64,000 nucleotides of DNA from Pantoea eucrina (lineage in GTDB: Bacteria; Pseudomonadota; Gammaproteobacteria; Enterobacterales; Enterobacteriaceae), in the NCBI RefSeq assembly GCF_001691555.1, contig NZ_MAYN01000008.1:1480682-1544681 (forward strand), written 5' to 3'. The position numbers and the translations under genes are program-made. The stretch's first letter is position 1. Each line of letters opens with the position of its first letter. The notes under the pieces are model-generated. The model was not told where the DNA came from and made no database searches. It was given only the letters and a program-made list of their open reading frames with translations. This document shows, in pieces, positions 56,729 through 64,000 of the stretch.

Positions 56729-59700
56729 ATGTCGGAACAGCATCGTTATACCCTGCCTGCCAAAGCAGGAGACCATCGTCAGCTCGGCCAGCTGGTCGGC
56801 GCCGCGCAGGCGGTTGAGTGCGCCAGTATCACCGAACGCCATCAGGGTCCGGTGTTGATGATCACCCCGGATATGCAATCCGCGCTGCGGCTGCAGGAGG
56901 AGATCCGTCAGTTTACCGACCTGCCGGTCATTAACCTGCCGGACTGGGAAACGCTGCCTTACGACAGCTTTTCGCCCCACCAGGATATTATTTCAGCACG
57001 CCTCTCTACGCTTTATCAGCTGCCGATGCTGGCACGCGGCATGCTGATCCTGCCCGTGAATACGCTGATGCAGCGCGTCTGCCCGCATAGTTTTCTGCAC
57101 GGGCATGCGCTGGTGATGCAGCAGGGACAAAAACTGTCACGCGACGCGCTACGCGATCAGCTGGAGCAGGCGGGTTATCGCCACGTCGATCAGGTGATGG
57201 AGCACGGCGAATACGCCACGCGCGGTGCCCTGCTCGATCTCTTCCCGATGGGCAGCGACCAGCCCTATCGCATCGACTTTTTTGATGATGAAATCGACAG
57301 CCTGCGCCTGTTCGACGTTGACAGCCAGCGCACGCTGGAATCAGTGGACGCAATCAACCTCCTGCCGGCGCACGAATTTCCCACTGACAAAGCGGCGATT
57401 GAGCTGTTTCGCACCCGCTGGCGCGAGATTTTCGACGTGCGCCGCGAGCCGGAGCATATCTATCAGCAGGTCAGTAAAGGCACGCTGCCCTCCGGCATCG
57501 AATACTGGCAGCCGCTGTTTTTTGAGCAGCCGCTGCCCACGCTGTTCAGCTACCTGCCCGCCAGCACGCTGGTGCTGAACTGTGGCGATCTGCCCGGCAG
57601 CGCGGAGCGCTTCTGGCAGGATGCGCACGCGCGCTTTGAAAACCGGCGCATCGATCCGATGCGTCCGCTGCTGGAGCCGGCCACGCTCTGGCTGCGACCC
57701 GATGCGCTGCTCAGCGAACTGAAAGACTGGCCGCGCATGCAGCTCACGGCAGAAACGCTGCCGGAAAAAGCGGCCAATACCAACCTGGCGTATGAGCCGC
57801 TGCCGGAACTGACCGTGCAGGCCCAGGCGAAAGCCCCACTCGACCTGCTGCGCCAGTTTCTGGAGCAGTTTAGCGGTCAGGTGATTTTCTCGGTAGAGAG
57901 CGAAGGCCGGCGGGAAAGCCTGCAGGAGCTGCTGGCGCGCATTAAGCTACGCCCTCAGCCGGTTGAGCACTTCAGCGAAGCAGCGGCTCAGCCCTACAGC
58001 CTGATGATAGGCGCCAGCGAGCGTGGCTTTATTGATACGCTGCGCAATCGCGCGCTGATCTGTGAAAGCGATCTGCTGGGCGAGCGCGTCAGCCGTCGGC
58101 GGCAGGATAACCGCCGCACCATCAATCCGGACGTGCTGATCCGCAACCTGGCGGAGCTGCATCCCGGTCAGCCGGTGGTGCACCTGGAGCACGGCGTCGG
58201 ACGCTATATCGGACTCACCACGCTTGAGGCCGGCGGGATTGTGGCGGAGTACCTGATGCTCTCCTACGCCGGCGACGCCAAACTTTATGTGCCGGTCTCC
58301 TCACTGCATCTGATCAGCCGCTACGCCGGCGGCGCCGATGACAATGCGCCACTGCACAAGCTTGGCAGTGATGCCTGGTCACGCGCGCGGCAGAAAGCGG
58401 CAGAAAAAGTGCGCGATGTGGCGGCGGAACTGCTGGATATCTACGCCCAGCGTGCCGCGAAGAGCGGCTACGCCTTTAAGCACGATCGCGAACAGTACCG
58501 GCTCTTCTGCGAAGGCTTTCCGTTTGAAACCACGCCGGATCAGGCGCAAGCGATTAACGCCGTGTTGAGTGATATGTGCCAGCCGCTGGCGATGGATCGC
58601 CTGGTGTGTGGCGACGTCGGCTTTGGTAAAACGGAAGTGGCGATGCGCGCGGCGTTTCTGGCCGTGGAGAACACCAAGCAGGTGGCGGTGCTGGTTCCCA
58701 CCACCCTGCTGGCGCAGCAGCACTATGATAACTTCCGCGATCGCTTTGCCAACTGGCCGGTGCGTATCGAGATGCTGTCACGCTTCCGCAGCGCTAAAGA
58801 GCAGGCGCAGGTACTGGAGCAGGCGAGCGAAGGCAAAATCGATATTCTGATCGGCACGCACAAACTGCTGATGAGCGATCTCAAATGGCGCGACCTCGGG
58901 CTGCTGATTGTGGATGAAGAGCATCGCTTTGGCGTGCGGCATAAAGAGCGCATCAAGGCGATGCGCGCCGACGTCGATATCCTGACGCTGACCGCCACAC
59001 CGATTCCGCGTACGCTGAATATGGCGATGAGCGGGATGCGCGATCTGTCGATTATCGCCACGCCGCCTGCCCGCCGCCTGGCGGTAAAAACCTTTGTGCG
59101 TGAATATGACAGTCTGGTGGTGCGCGAAGCGATTCTGCGCGAAGTGCTGCGCGGTGGCCAGGTTTACTACCTCTATAATGACGTGGAAAACATTGAGAAA
59201 GCGGCGCAGCGGCTGGCGGATCTGGTGCCGGAAGCGCGTATCGCAATTGGTCACGGCCAGATGCGCGAGCGCGATCTGGAGCGGGTGATGAACGATTTCC
59301 ATCACCAGCGTTTTAATGTGCTGGTCTGTACCACCATTATTGAAACCGGTATTGATGTACCCAGCGCCAACACCATTATCATTGAGCGTGCCGATCACTT
59401 TGGTCTGGCACAGCTGCATCAGCTGCGTGGCCGCGTGGGTCGTTCGCACCACCAGGCCTACGCCTGGCTGCTGACACCCCACCCCAAAGCGATGACCACC
59501 GATGCCCAGAAGCGGCTGGAAGCGATCGCCTCGCTGGAAGATCTTGGCGCCGGCTTTGCGCTGGCAACGCACGATCTTGAAATTCGCGGCGCCGGTGAGC
59601 TGCTGGGTGAAGATCAAAGCGGTCAGATGGAGAGCATCGGCTTTACGCTCTATATGGAGCTGCTGGAAAACGCGGTGGATGCGCTGAAAGCGGGACGTGA

Positions 59701-60181
59701 GCCGTCGCTGGAAGATCTCACCAGCAATCAGACCGAGATAGAACTGCGGATGCCGGCGCTGCTGCCGGATGATTTCATTCCCGATGTCAGCACCCGTCTT
59801 TCACTCTATAAACGGATTGCCAGCGCCGCCGACGAGCAGGACCTGGCTGAACTGCGGGTAGAGATGATTGACCGCTTCGGTAAACTGCCTGATGCCGCGC
59901 GCAATCTGCTGGATATTGCCGCGCTGCGCCTCGCCGCGCGCGAGCTGGGCGTGCGCAAAATTGAAGCCAGTGACAAAGGCGGCTTCTTTGAGTTTGCCCC
60001 ACAGAACCAGATCGATCCCGGCTGGCTGATTAGCCTGCTGCAGAAAGATCCGGCACAGTGGAAGCTGGATGGCCCGACGCGGCTGCGCTTCACGCGCGAT
60101 CTGACTGAACGCAAGCTGCGCATGGAGTGGGTTCAGGAGTTTATTACCGAACTGGCAAAGCACCGGCTGCCGGCAGGCTGA
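56729..60181 (+). CDS. mfd: transcription-repair coupling factor
   Basis: A 1150-residue DNA translocase that removes RNA polymerase stalled at lesions and recruits UvrA. The N-terminal UvrB-like domain (QFTDLPVINLPDWETLPYD, aromatic/acidic block near residue 70), RNAP-interaction domain near 480-550 (HLEHGVGRYIGLTTLEAGG region), Walker A GDVGFGKTE near 628, DEEH near 729 and TRG motif RGRVGRSHHQAYAWLL are all present. The ATG agrees with the E. coli N terminus although the ribosome binding site is distant. Confidence 0.97.
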   Translation: MSEQHRYTLPAKAGDHRQLGQLVGAAQAVECASITERHQGPVLMITPDMQSALRLQEEIRQFTDLPVINLPDWETLPYDSFSPHQDIISARLSTLYQLPMLARGMLILPVNTLMQRVCPHSFLHGHALVMQQGQKLSRDALRDQLEQAGYRHVDQVMEHGEYATRGALLDLFPMGSDQPYRIDFFDDEIDSLRLFDVDSQRTLESVDAINLLPAHEFPTDKAAIELFRTRWREIFDVRREPEHIYQQVSKGTLPSGIEYWQPLFFEQPLPTLFSYLPASTLVLNCGDLPGSAERFWQDAHARFENRRIDPMRPLLEPATLWLRPDALLSELKDWPRMQLTAETLPEKAANTNLAYEPLPELTVQAQAKAPLDLLRQFLEQFSGQVIFSVESEGRRESLQELLARIKLRPQPVEHFSEAAAQPYSLMIGASERGFIDTLRNRALICESDLLGERVSRRRQDNRRTINPDVLIRNLAELHPGQPVVHLEHGVGRYIGLTTLEAGGIVAEYLMLSYAGDAKLYVPVSSLHLISRYAGGADDNAPLHKLGSDAWSRARQKAAEKVRDVAAELLDIYAQRAAKSGYAFKHDREQYRLFCEGFPFETTPDQAQAINAVLSDMCQPLAMDRLVCGDVGFGKTEVAMRAAFLAVENTKQVAVLVPTTLLAQQHYDNFRDRFANWPVRIEMLSRFRSAKEQAQVLEQASEGKIDILIGTHKLLMSDLKWRDLGLLIVDEEHRFGVRHKERIKAMRADVDILTLTATPIPRTLNMAMSGMRDLSIIATPPARRLAVKTFVREYDSLVVREAILREVLRGGQVYYLYNDVENIEKAAQRLADLVPEARIAIGHGQMRERDLERVMNDFHHQRFNVLVCTTIIETGIDVPSANTIIIERADHFGLAQLHQLRGRVGRSHHQAYAWLLTPHPKAMTTDAQKRLEAIASLEDLGAGFALATHDLEIRGAGELLGEDQSGQMESIGFTLYMELLENAVDALKAGREPSLEDLTSNQTEIELRMPALLPDDFIPDVSTRLSLYKRIASAADEQDLAELRVEMIDRFGKLPDAARNLLDIAALRLAARELGVRKIEASDKGGFFEFAPQNQIDPGWLISLLQKDPAQWKLDGPTRLRFTRDLTERKLRMEWVQEFITELAKHRLPAG

Positions 60182-60190
60182 TACACAATA

Positions 60191-60217
60191 AAAAAGCGCC
60201 TTACGGCGCTTTTTTTA
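60191..60217 (+). terminator. terminator after mfd
   Basis: AGCGCC and GGCGCT pair around TTAC and are followed by seven T; the A run on the left may allow function in both directions. Confidence 0.92.
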
Positions 60218-60247
60218 TCTGGTTTGCTGTGAAATAGCTTTGCCCAA

Positions 60248-60790
60248 TCAGGCCTGATTCGAATTCAGGATGAGCTGACCATTACGGTCAAGCGGGATGC
60301 GGGTGCCAGGGTCATTCTCCATGCGGATTTTGCCCTGCTGGTCGCCTATTTTATAGGTCACATCATAACCCAGCATCTTTTCCTGTTTACTGTATACCGT
60401 TCTGCAGCGCTGTTCGCTGGTGGTGTAGGTATCCCGCTCCTGCAGCGCGCCCTGCACCTGATTACCGCCGTAGCCGCCGGCCAGCGCACCCGCTACGGTA
60501 GCCACATCGCGACCGCGACCGCCGCCGAACTGATGACCCAGCACGCCGCCAGCGACGGCACCCAGCACAGAACCGGCAATGCGGTTCTCATCCTGTACCG
60601 GACGACGGTGCGTCAGCGTAACGTTACGGCACTCCTGACGCGGCTGTTTAATACTCTCTTTAATCGGGGTGGCTGACAGCACCTGAGCAAATTGCGGACC
60701 GCGATCAAACACGTTCATGCTGGCGACCGCCGCCACGCCCAGCGCTGCTGCTACGCCGATTCCGATACCCGCAAGCATTGATTTATTCAC
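60248..60790 (-). CDS. ycfJ: YcfJ, glycine-zipper envelope protein
   Basis: A 180-residue protein with an N-terminal hydrophobic segment (LAGIGIGVAAALGVAAVAS) and a central glycine zipper (GSVLGAVAGGVLGHQFGGG, then VAGALAGGYGGNQVQG). It resembles E. coli YcfJ and the Rickettsia 17-kDa antigen family, placed in the envelope. Function is unknown. It keeps its position between mfd and ndh; ldtC and bhsA, which accompany it in E. coli, are missing. Confidence 0.9.
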   Translation of the reverse strand: MNKSMLAGIGIGVAAALGVAAVASMNVFDRGPQFAQVLSATPIKESIKQPRQECRNVTLTHRRPVQDENRIAGSVLGAVAGGVLGHQFGGGRGRDVATVAGALAGGYGGNQVQGALQERDTYTTSEQRCRTVYSKQEKMLGYDVTYKIGDQQGKIRMENDPGTRIPLDRNGQLILNSNQA

Positions 60791-61079
60791 AGGAATATCC
60801 TCCTGACAGTGTTACCGCGCATTCCCGTCGCTACAGGCTGTAGCGGAGGCATAACCGGCGTGCGCGCCGCGCCGTGTTCCTGAAGATAAGTTTTGCAGAT
60901 GGTCCGGAATTGCAACATCAGATTAATGGAGGAAACGCAGCATAAGCGCAGCAGGGCCAGCTTTTAGGAGAGTTCCGAGCAGCAGGCTGAAGGCAGGTAT
61001 TCTTACGGTGAACTGATGATTTGCAGCGATGTAATGACGGTAAAACAGGCGCGGGCGACATCATGTCGCCCGCGATTAA

Positions 61080-62384
61080 TTAGTGCAGTTTAAGTCGCGG
61101 ACGCAGTACGCGGTTCAGACTGCCGACCAGCATCATTAACCCGGTCTTGAAGTATCCATGGAGCGCAATCTGATGCATACGATACAAAGAGATATAGACA
61201 AAGCGCGCAATACGCCCTTCCACCATCATTGAGCCGCGCATCAGGTTACCCATCAGGCTGCCTACCGTGGTAAAGCGCGACAGCGAAACCAGCGAGCCGT
61301 GATCTTTATAAACATACGCTTTCAGCGGCTTACCTTTACGCTGCGCCAGGATGTTATCCAGCACGCGCGACGCCATCTGATGTGCCGACTGCGCGCGCGG
61401 CGGTACGAAGCCACCATTGGGCAGCGCACAGGAGGCGCAGTCGCCAAGCGCATAGATATTTTCATCGCGCGTGGTCTGCAGCGTCTCTTTTACCACCAGC
61501 TGGTTAATGCGGTTGGTCTCCAGACCGCCAATCTCTTTCATAAAGTCAGGCGCTTTGATGCCTGCTGCCCACACCATCAGATCGGCAGCAATATACTCAC
61601 CCTCTTTGGTGTTAAGCCCTTTAGCATCGGCGCTGGTCACCATGGTCTGCGTCAGAACGCGCACGCCCAGTTTGGTCAGCTCCTGATGCGCCGCTGCAGA
61701 GATACGCGGCGGCAGCGCGGGCAGAATGCGTTCACCCGCTTCCACCAGCGTGACGTTGAGCGCGCTGCTGTCGAGGCCTTTGTAGCCGTAGCTGTGCAGC
61801 TGCTTCACCGCATTGTAGAGTTCAGCGGAGAGCTCCACGCCGGTGGCGCCGCCGCCAACAATGGCGATATTCACTTTCTGCAATTCGCCTTCGCTGGCGG
61901 AAAAACGCAGGAACTGATTCAGCATCTCATTATGGAAGCGACGCGCCTGATGCGGATTGTCGAGGAAGATGCAGTGATCTTTCACGCCCGGCGTACCAAA
62001 ATCGTTGGACGTACTGCCCAGCGCCACCACCAGACGGTCCCACGCCAGCTCACGCTGTGGCACCAGAATCTCACCCTGAGCGTCGCGGATTTCTGCCAGT
62101 TCAATGGTTTTGCGGTCGCGGTGGATCTGCGTCAGCGATCCCAGCTGAAACTGAAAGCCGTGGTTACGGGCATGGGCCAGATAGCTCAGCGCATCGATGC
62201 CCTCATCCATAGAACCGGTCGCCACCTCATGCAGCAGCGGTTTCCAGAGATGACTGTGGTTACGGTCAACCAGAATAATCTCCGCTTTTTTGCTGCGGCC
62301 CAGCTTATGCCCCAGCTGCGTTGCCAGCTCCAGGCCGCCGGCACCTCCGCCAATAATGACGATCTTTTCCACGGTTGTAGTCAA
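61080..62384 (-). CDS. ndh: NADH:quinone oxidoreductase type II
   Basis: The non-proton-pumping NADH dehydrogenase, a single FAD protein on the inner membrane. It has FAD motif GGGAGG at 12-17, the NADH motif [14 protein letters not shown] in the middle, AAGIKAPDF, and a C-terminal amphipathic membrane anchor ([20 protein letters not shown]). I set the start at TTG 62384, which follows GAGGGG and gives 434 residues, the same rare start and length as E. coli ndh; the frame continues to 62411. An FNR box upstream predicts anaerobic repression. Confidence 0.96.
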   Translation of the reverse strand: MTTTVEKIVIIGGGAGGLELATQLGHKLGRSKKAEIILVDRNHSHLWKPLLHEVATGSMDEGIDALSYLAHARNHGFQFQLGSLTQIHRDRKTIELAEIRDAQGEILVPQRELAWDRLVVALGSTSNDFGTPGVKDHCIFLDNPHQARRFHNEMLNQFLRFSASEGELQKVNIAIVGGGATGVELSAELYNAVKQLHSYGYKGLDSSALNVTLVEAGERILPALPPRISAAAHQELTKLGVRVLTQTMVTSADAKGLNTKEGEYIAADLMVWAAGIKAPDFMKEIGGLETNRINQLVVKETLQTTRDENIYALGDCASCALPNGGFVPPRAQSAHQMASRVLDNILAQRKGKPLKAYVYKDHGSLVSLSRFTTVGSLMGNLMRGSMMVEGRIARFVYISLYRMHQIALHGYFKTGLMMLVGSLNRVLRPRLKLH

Positions 62385-62517
62385 TGCAGACCCCTCAAAG
62401 TTGTAAACCAAAGGTTAATTGATGGTTAAATAAAACCTTAATAAACATAGGGTTGGCGATAGTTAATCGCGTGCTGAGGGCAGAATATCACGCCGGCAGA
62501 ACCAGATCATAAGGAAA

Positions 62518-62531
62518 TTGATGCAGATCAA
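62518..62531. promoter_or_regulatory. FNR box (TTGAT-GCAG-ATCAA) upstream of ndh
   Basis: A perfect FNR consensus lies 134 bp before the ndh start. E. coli ndh is repressed by FNR from upstream sites, so conservation is expected. Confidence 0.82.
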
Positions 62532-62585
62532 TCTTTCACGGGGATTATCAGAATGTTACACATTTTGTGAATAGCATCACACGAC

Positions 62586-62619
62586 AAACGCCGCATTCAC
62601 AGAGCGGAACGCGGCGTTT
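62586..62619 (-). terminator. hairpin after nagZ
   Basis: AAACGCCGC (62586-62594) and GCGGCGTTT (62611-62619) are perfect 9-bp arms with a partly paired loop. On the minus strand it follows the nagZ stop and is followed by TTTGTCGT, a weak T tract. Confidence 0.6.
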
Positions 62620-62627
62620 CGACATGC

Positions 62628-63668
62628 TTACGGCTGCGCGTTATGTGCCAGCCAGCGCGTCTGCAGATCGCTGAGCTGACGCTGATTCTGGCGCCAGCGC
62701 GCGCTGTCCTGTAGCGCATCCAGCGAGTGCCGGCCGCGATGCCAGAGCCGCGCAATACGCTCTGCCGGACCCGCCTGCAGATTATCCAGTACGCTGATTG
62801 CGCCCGCCCGCTGGTTGCAGACCAGGATCATATCGCACCCGGCATCCAGCGACTGCTGCGCCCTTTCGGCATAGCTGCCCATCACGGCAGCCCCCTCCAT
62901 CGACAGATCGTCGGAGAATATCACGCCGTCAAAGGCGAGCTCCTGACGCAGTACCTGCTGCAGCCAGTAAGGCGAGCCGCTGGCGGGCAGCGGATCCACA
63001 TCAGTATAGATAACGTGGGCTGGCATCACCGCATCCAGCAGCTGTTCACTGATGAGCTGCTGAAAAATAGCCATATCGTGCTGGCGCAGCGTGGCTGCAT
63101 CGCGCGTGTCGCGCGGTGTCTCTTTATGCGAATCCGCGCTGACCGCGCCGTGGCCGGGAAAATGTTTACCGGTGGTTTTCATACCGGCTTCGCGCATGCC
63201 ATTAATAAAGCGCCGTGCGATCTGCAGCGCAATGGCAGGGTCAGCATGAAACGCCCGATCGCCTATCGCAGCGCTGATGTGTCCGATATCCAGTACCGGA
63301 GCAAAACTGATATCAATATCAAGCCCGGTCATTTCTGCCGCCATCTGCCAGCCCGCCTGCTGCGCCAGTTCGCCTGCCGTAGTCAGATCGTGCAGGGCAG
63401 CAAAGGATTGCATTGCCGGCAGCTGTGTAAAGCCTTCACGGAAACGCTGCACGCGTCCGCCTTCCTGATCAACCGCCACCACCAGCCGGTTGCGGGAAGC
63501 AGCGCGGATCTGACGCACCAGCTCGCGGAGCTGAGCAACGTCATGAAAGTTGCGCGTAAACAGAATAAGTCCGCCCACCAGCGGGTGCTGCAGTATTTCG
63601 CGCTCTTCGGCGTCCAGCGTGTAGCCGGCAACGTCCAGCATCAGCGGGCCGGGTGCATTGATTGTCAT
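62628..63668 (-). CDS. nagZ: beta-N-acetylhexosaminidase (murein recycling)
   Basis: A family 3 glycosidase that removes GlcNAc from recycled GlcNAc-anhydroMurNAc peptides in the cytosol. The GH3 motif [14 protein letters not shown] carries the His-Asp acid/base dyad, and the nucleophile Asp is in [11 protein letters not shown]. At 346 residues it is normal. It is adjacent to thiK, as in E. coli. Confidence 0.96.
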   Translation of the reverse strand: MTINAPGPLMLDVAGYTLDAEEREILQHPLVGGLILFTRNFHDVAQLRELVRQIRAASRNRLVVAVDQEGGRVQRFREGFTQLPAMQSFAALHDLTTAGELAQQAGWQMAAEMTGLDIDISFAPVLDIGHISAAIGDRAFHADPAIALQIARRFINGMREAGMKTTGKHFPGHGAVSADSHKETPRDTRDAATLRQHDMAIFQQLISEQLLDAVMPAHVIYTDVDPLPASGSPYWLQQVLRQELAFDGVIFSDDLSMEGAAVMGSYAERAQQSLDAGCDMILVCNQRAGAISVLDNLQAGPAERIARLWHRGRHSLDALQDSARWRQNQRQLSDLQTRWLAHNAQP

Positions 63669-63683
63669 AGCTCTGTTCCTGAG

Positions 63684-64000
63684 TTAAATATCCTGCCAGC
63701 TGGCCTGCGCCAGCTGCTGTAAAGTTGCCTCTCCGCTCTGCTCGGCGCGCAGCTGATACCAGCTCGCCATCAGCAGTTGCAGCCACGGCTGCCAGCGCGC
63801 TATCTGACGCGCCAGCACGGCGCCATCCATTTGCGTCAGTGCGGCATACTCTTCTGTCCACGCCGCGGCCTGCGCCGGTGCCCCTGCGCAGAGGGCAGCC
63901 AGTTCCAGCGCCACGTCGCCATCGGCCGCATACTCCCAGTCAATCAGCCTTAGTCCGGCCGGCGTGGCGATCACATTACCCGGGTGGACGTCCATATGCA
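63684..64000 (-). CDS. thiK: thiamine kinase, C-terminal part (cut by window edge)
   Basis: The frame runs past the right edge. The visible 105 residues hold the phosphotransferase loop HMDVHPGNV and the metal-binding LRLIDWEYA, the hallmark pair of choline/aminoglycoside-type kinases. Similarity of the rest (DVALELAAL, ARWQPWLQLLMASWYQLR) and the position before nagZ identify thiamine kinase (YcfN), which phosphorylates salvaged thiamine. Confidence 0.88.
   Translation of the reverse strand, partial: HMDVHPGNVIATPAGLRLIDWEYAADGDVALELAALCAGAPAQAAAWTEEYAALTQMDGAVLARQIARWQPWLQLLMASWYQLRAEQSGEATLQQLAQASWQDI

Noticed and set aside
61299-62429. 376-codon frame opposite ndh
   Set aside because: Composition is that of an antisense shadow (His/Gln/Arg-rich, no motif) and ndh is certain.
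62727-63722. 331-codon frame opposite nagZ
   Set aside because: Antisense shadow of a conserved gene, no start signal.

Overview
The window is a gammaproteobacterial chromosome segment, most likely from an Erwiniaceae member (Pantoea/Erwinia/Mixta type). Core genes from icd rightward keep an Escherichia-like order (icd / rluE-nudJ-mnmA-hflD-purB-phoP-phoQ-roxA / pepT / potABCD / cobB / lolCDE / mfd / ycfJ / ndh / nagZ / thiK). Several E. coli neighbours are missing at the expected places: nagK, ldtC, bhsA and ycfP. I found no rRNA, tRNA, insertion sequence, prophage or CRISPR array.

Region 1 (1-8.2 kb) is accessory and stress-related. It holds an unknown membrane protein, a phosphoketolase (leftward), and an oxidative-stress operon: a broken KGG/YciG gene, a DUF892 ferritin-like protein, manganese catalase and a 39-codon ORF, closed by a terminator. 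A leftward ycgZ/ymgA/ariR-type regulator operon follows, with a second ymgA-like gene upstream. The promoters here share repeated motifs (GCTGCGCTTAWATW and TGTACA).

Region 2 (8.2-19.6 kb) holds a PncC/CinA-C protein and MsrA, then a C4-dicarboxylate module. The module has a DcuS/DcuR two-component system, a cytoplasmic ApbE flavin transferase, a 926-residue three-domain NADH:fumarate-reductase-type flavoprotein carrying an ApbE flavinylation motif, a DASS dicarboxylate transporter and an oxygen-labile class I fumarase. The divergent intergenic region between reductase and transporter carries two perfect FNR boxes. Inference: the genes form an anaerobic system that takes up malate, tartrate or citrate, dehydrates malate to fumarate, and uses fumarate as a soluble electron sink for NADH.

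Region 3 (19.6-37.6 kb) is a mixed housekeeping and stress region. It contains an aldehyde dehydrogenase with a small downstream ORF, a methyltransferase, a glutamine amidotransferase, an EamA exporter, ycdY-ycdX-ghrA, periplasmic trehalase, ymgE, ycgR with a textbook sigma-28 promoter, an MscS-like channel, emtA/ldcA murein recycling genes, several small envelope proteins and a YbdG-type channel.

Region 4 (37.6-64 kb) is the conserved core: TCA cycle (icd), RNA modification (rluE, mnmA), purine synthesis (purB), Mg/low-pH signalling (phoPQ, with an eroded PhoQ acidic patch), ribosome oxygenase (roxA), polyamine uptake (potABCD), deacylation (cobB), lipoprotein export (lolCDE), transcription-coupled repair (mfd), respiration (ndh, with an FNR box) and wall/thiamine salvage (nagZ, thiK; thiK is cut by the right edge).
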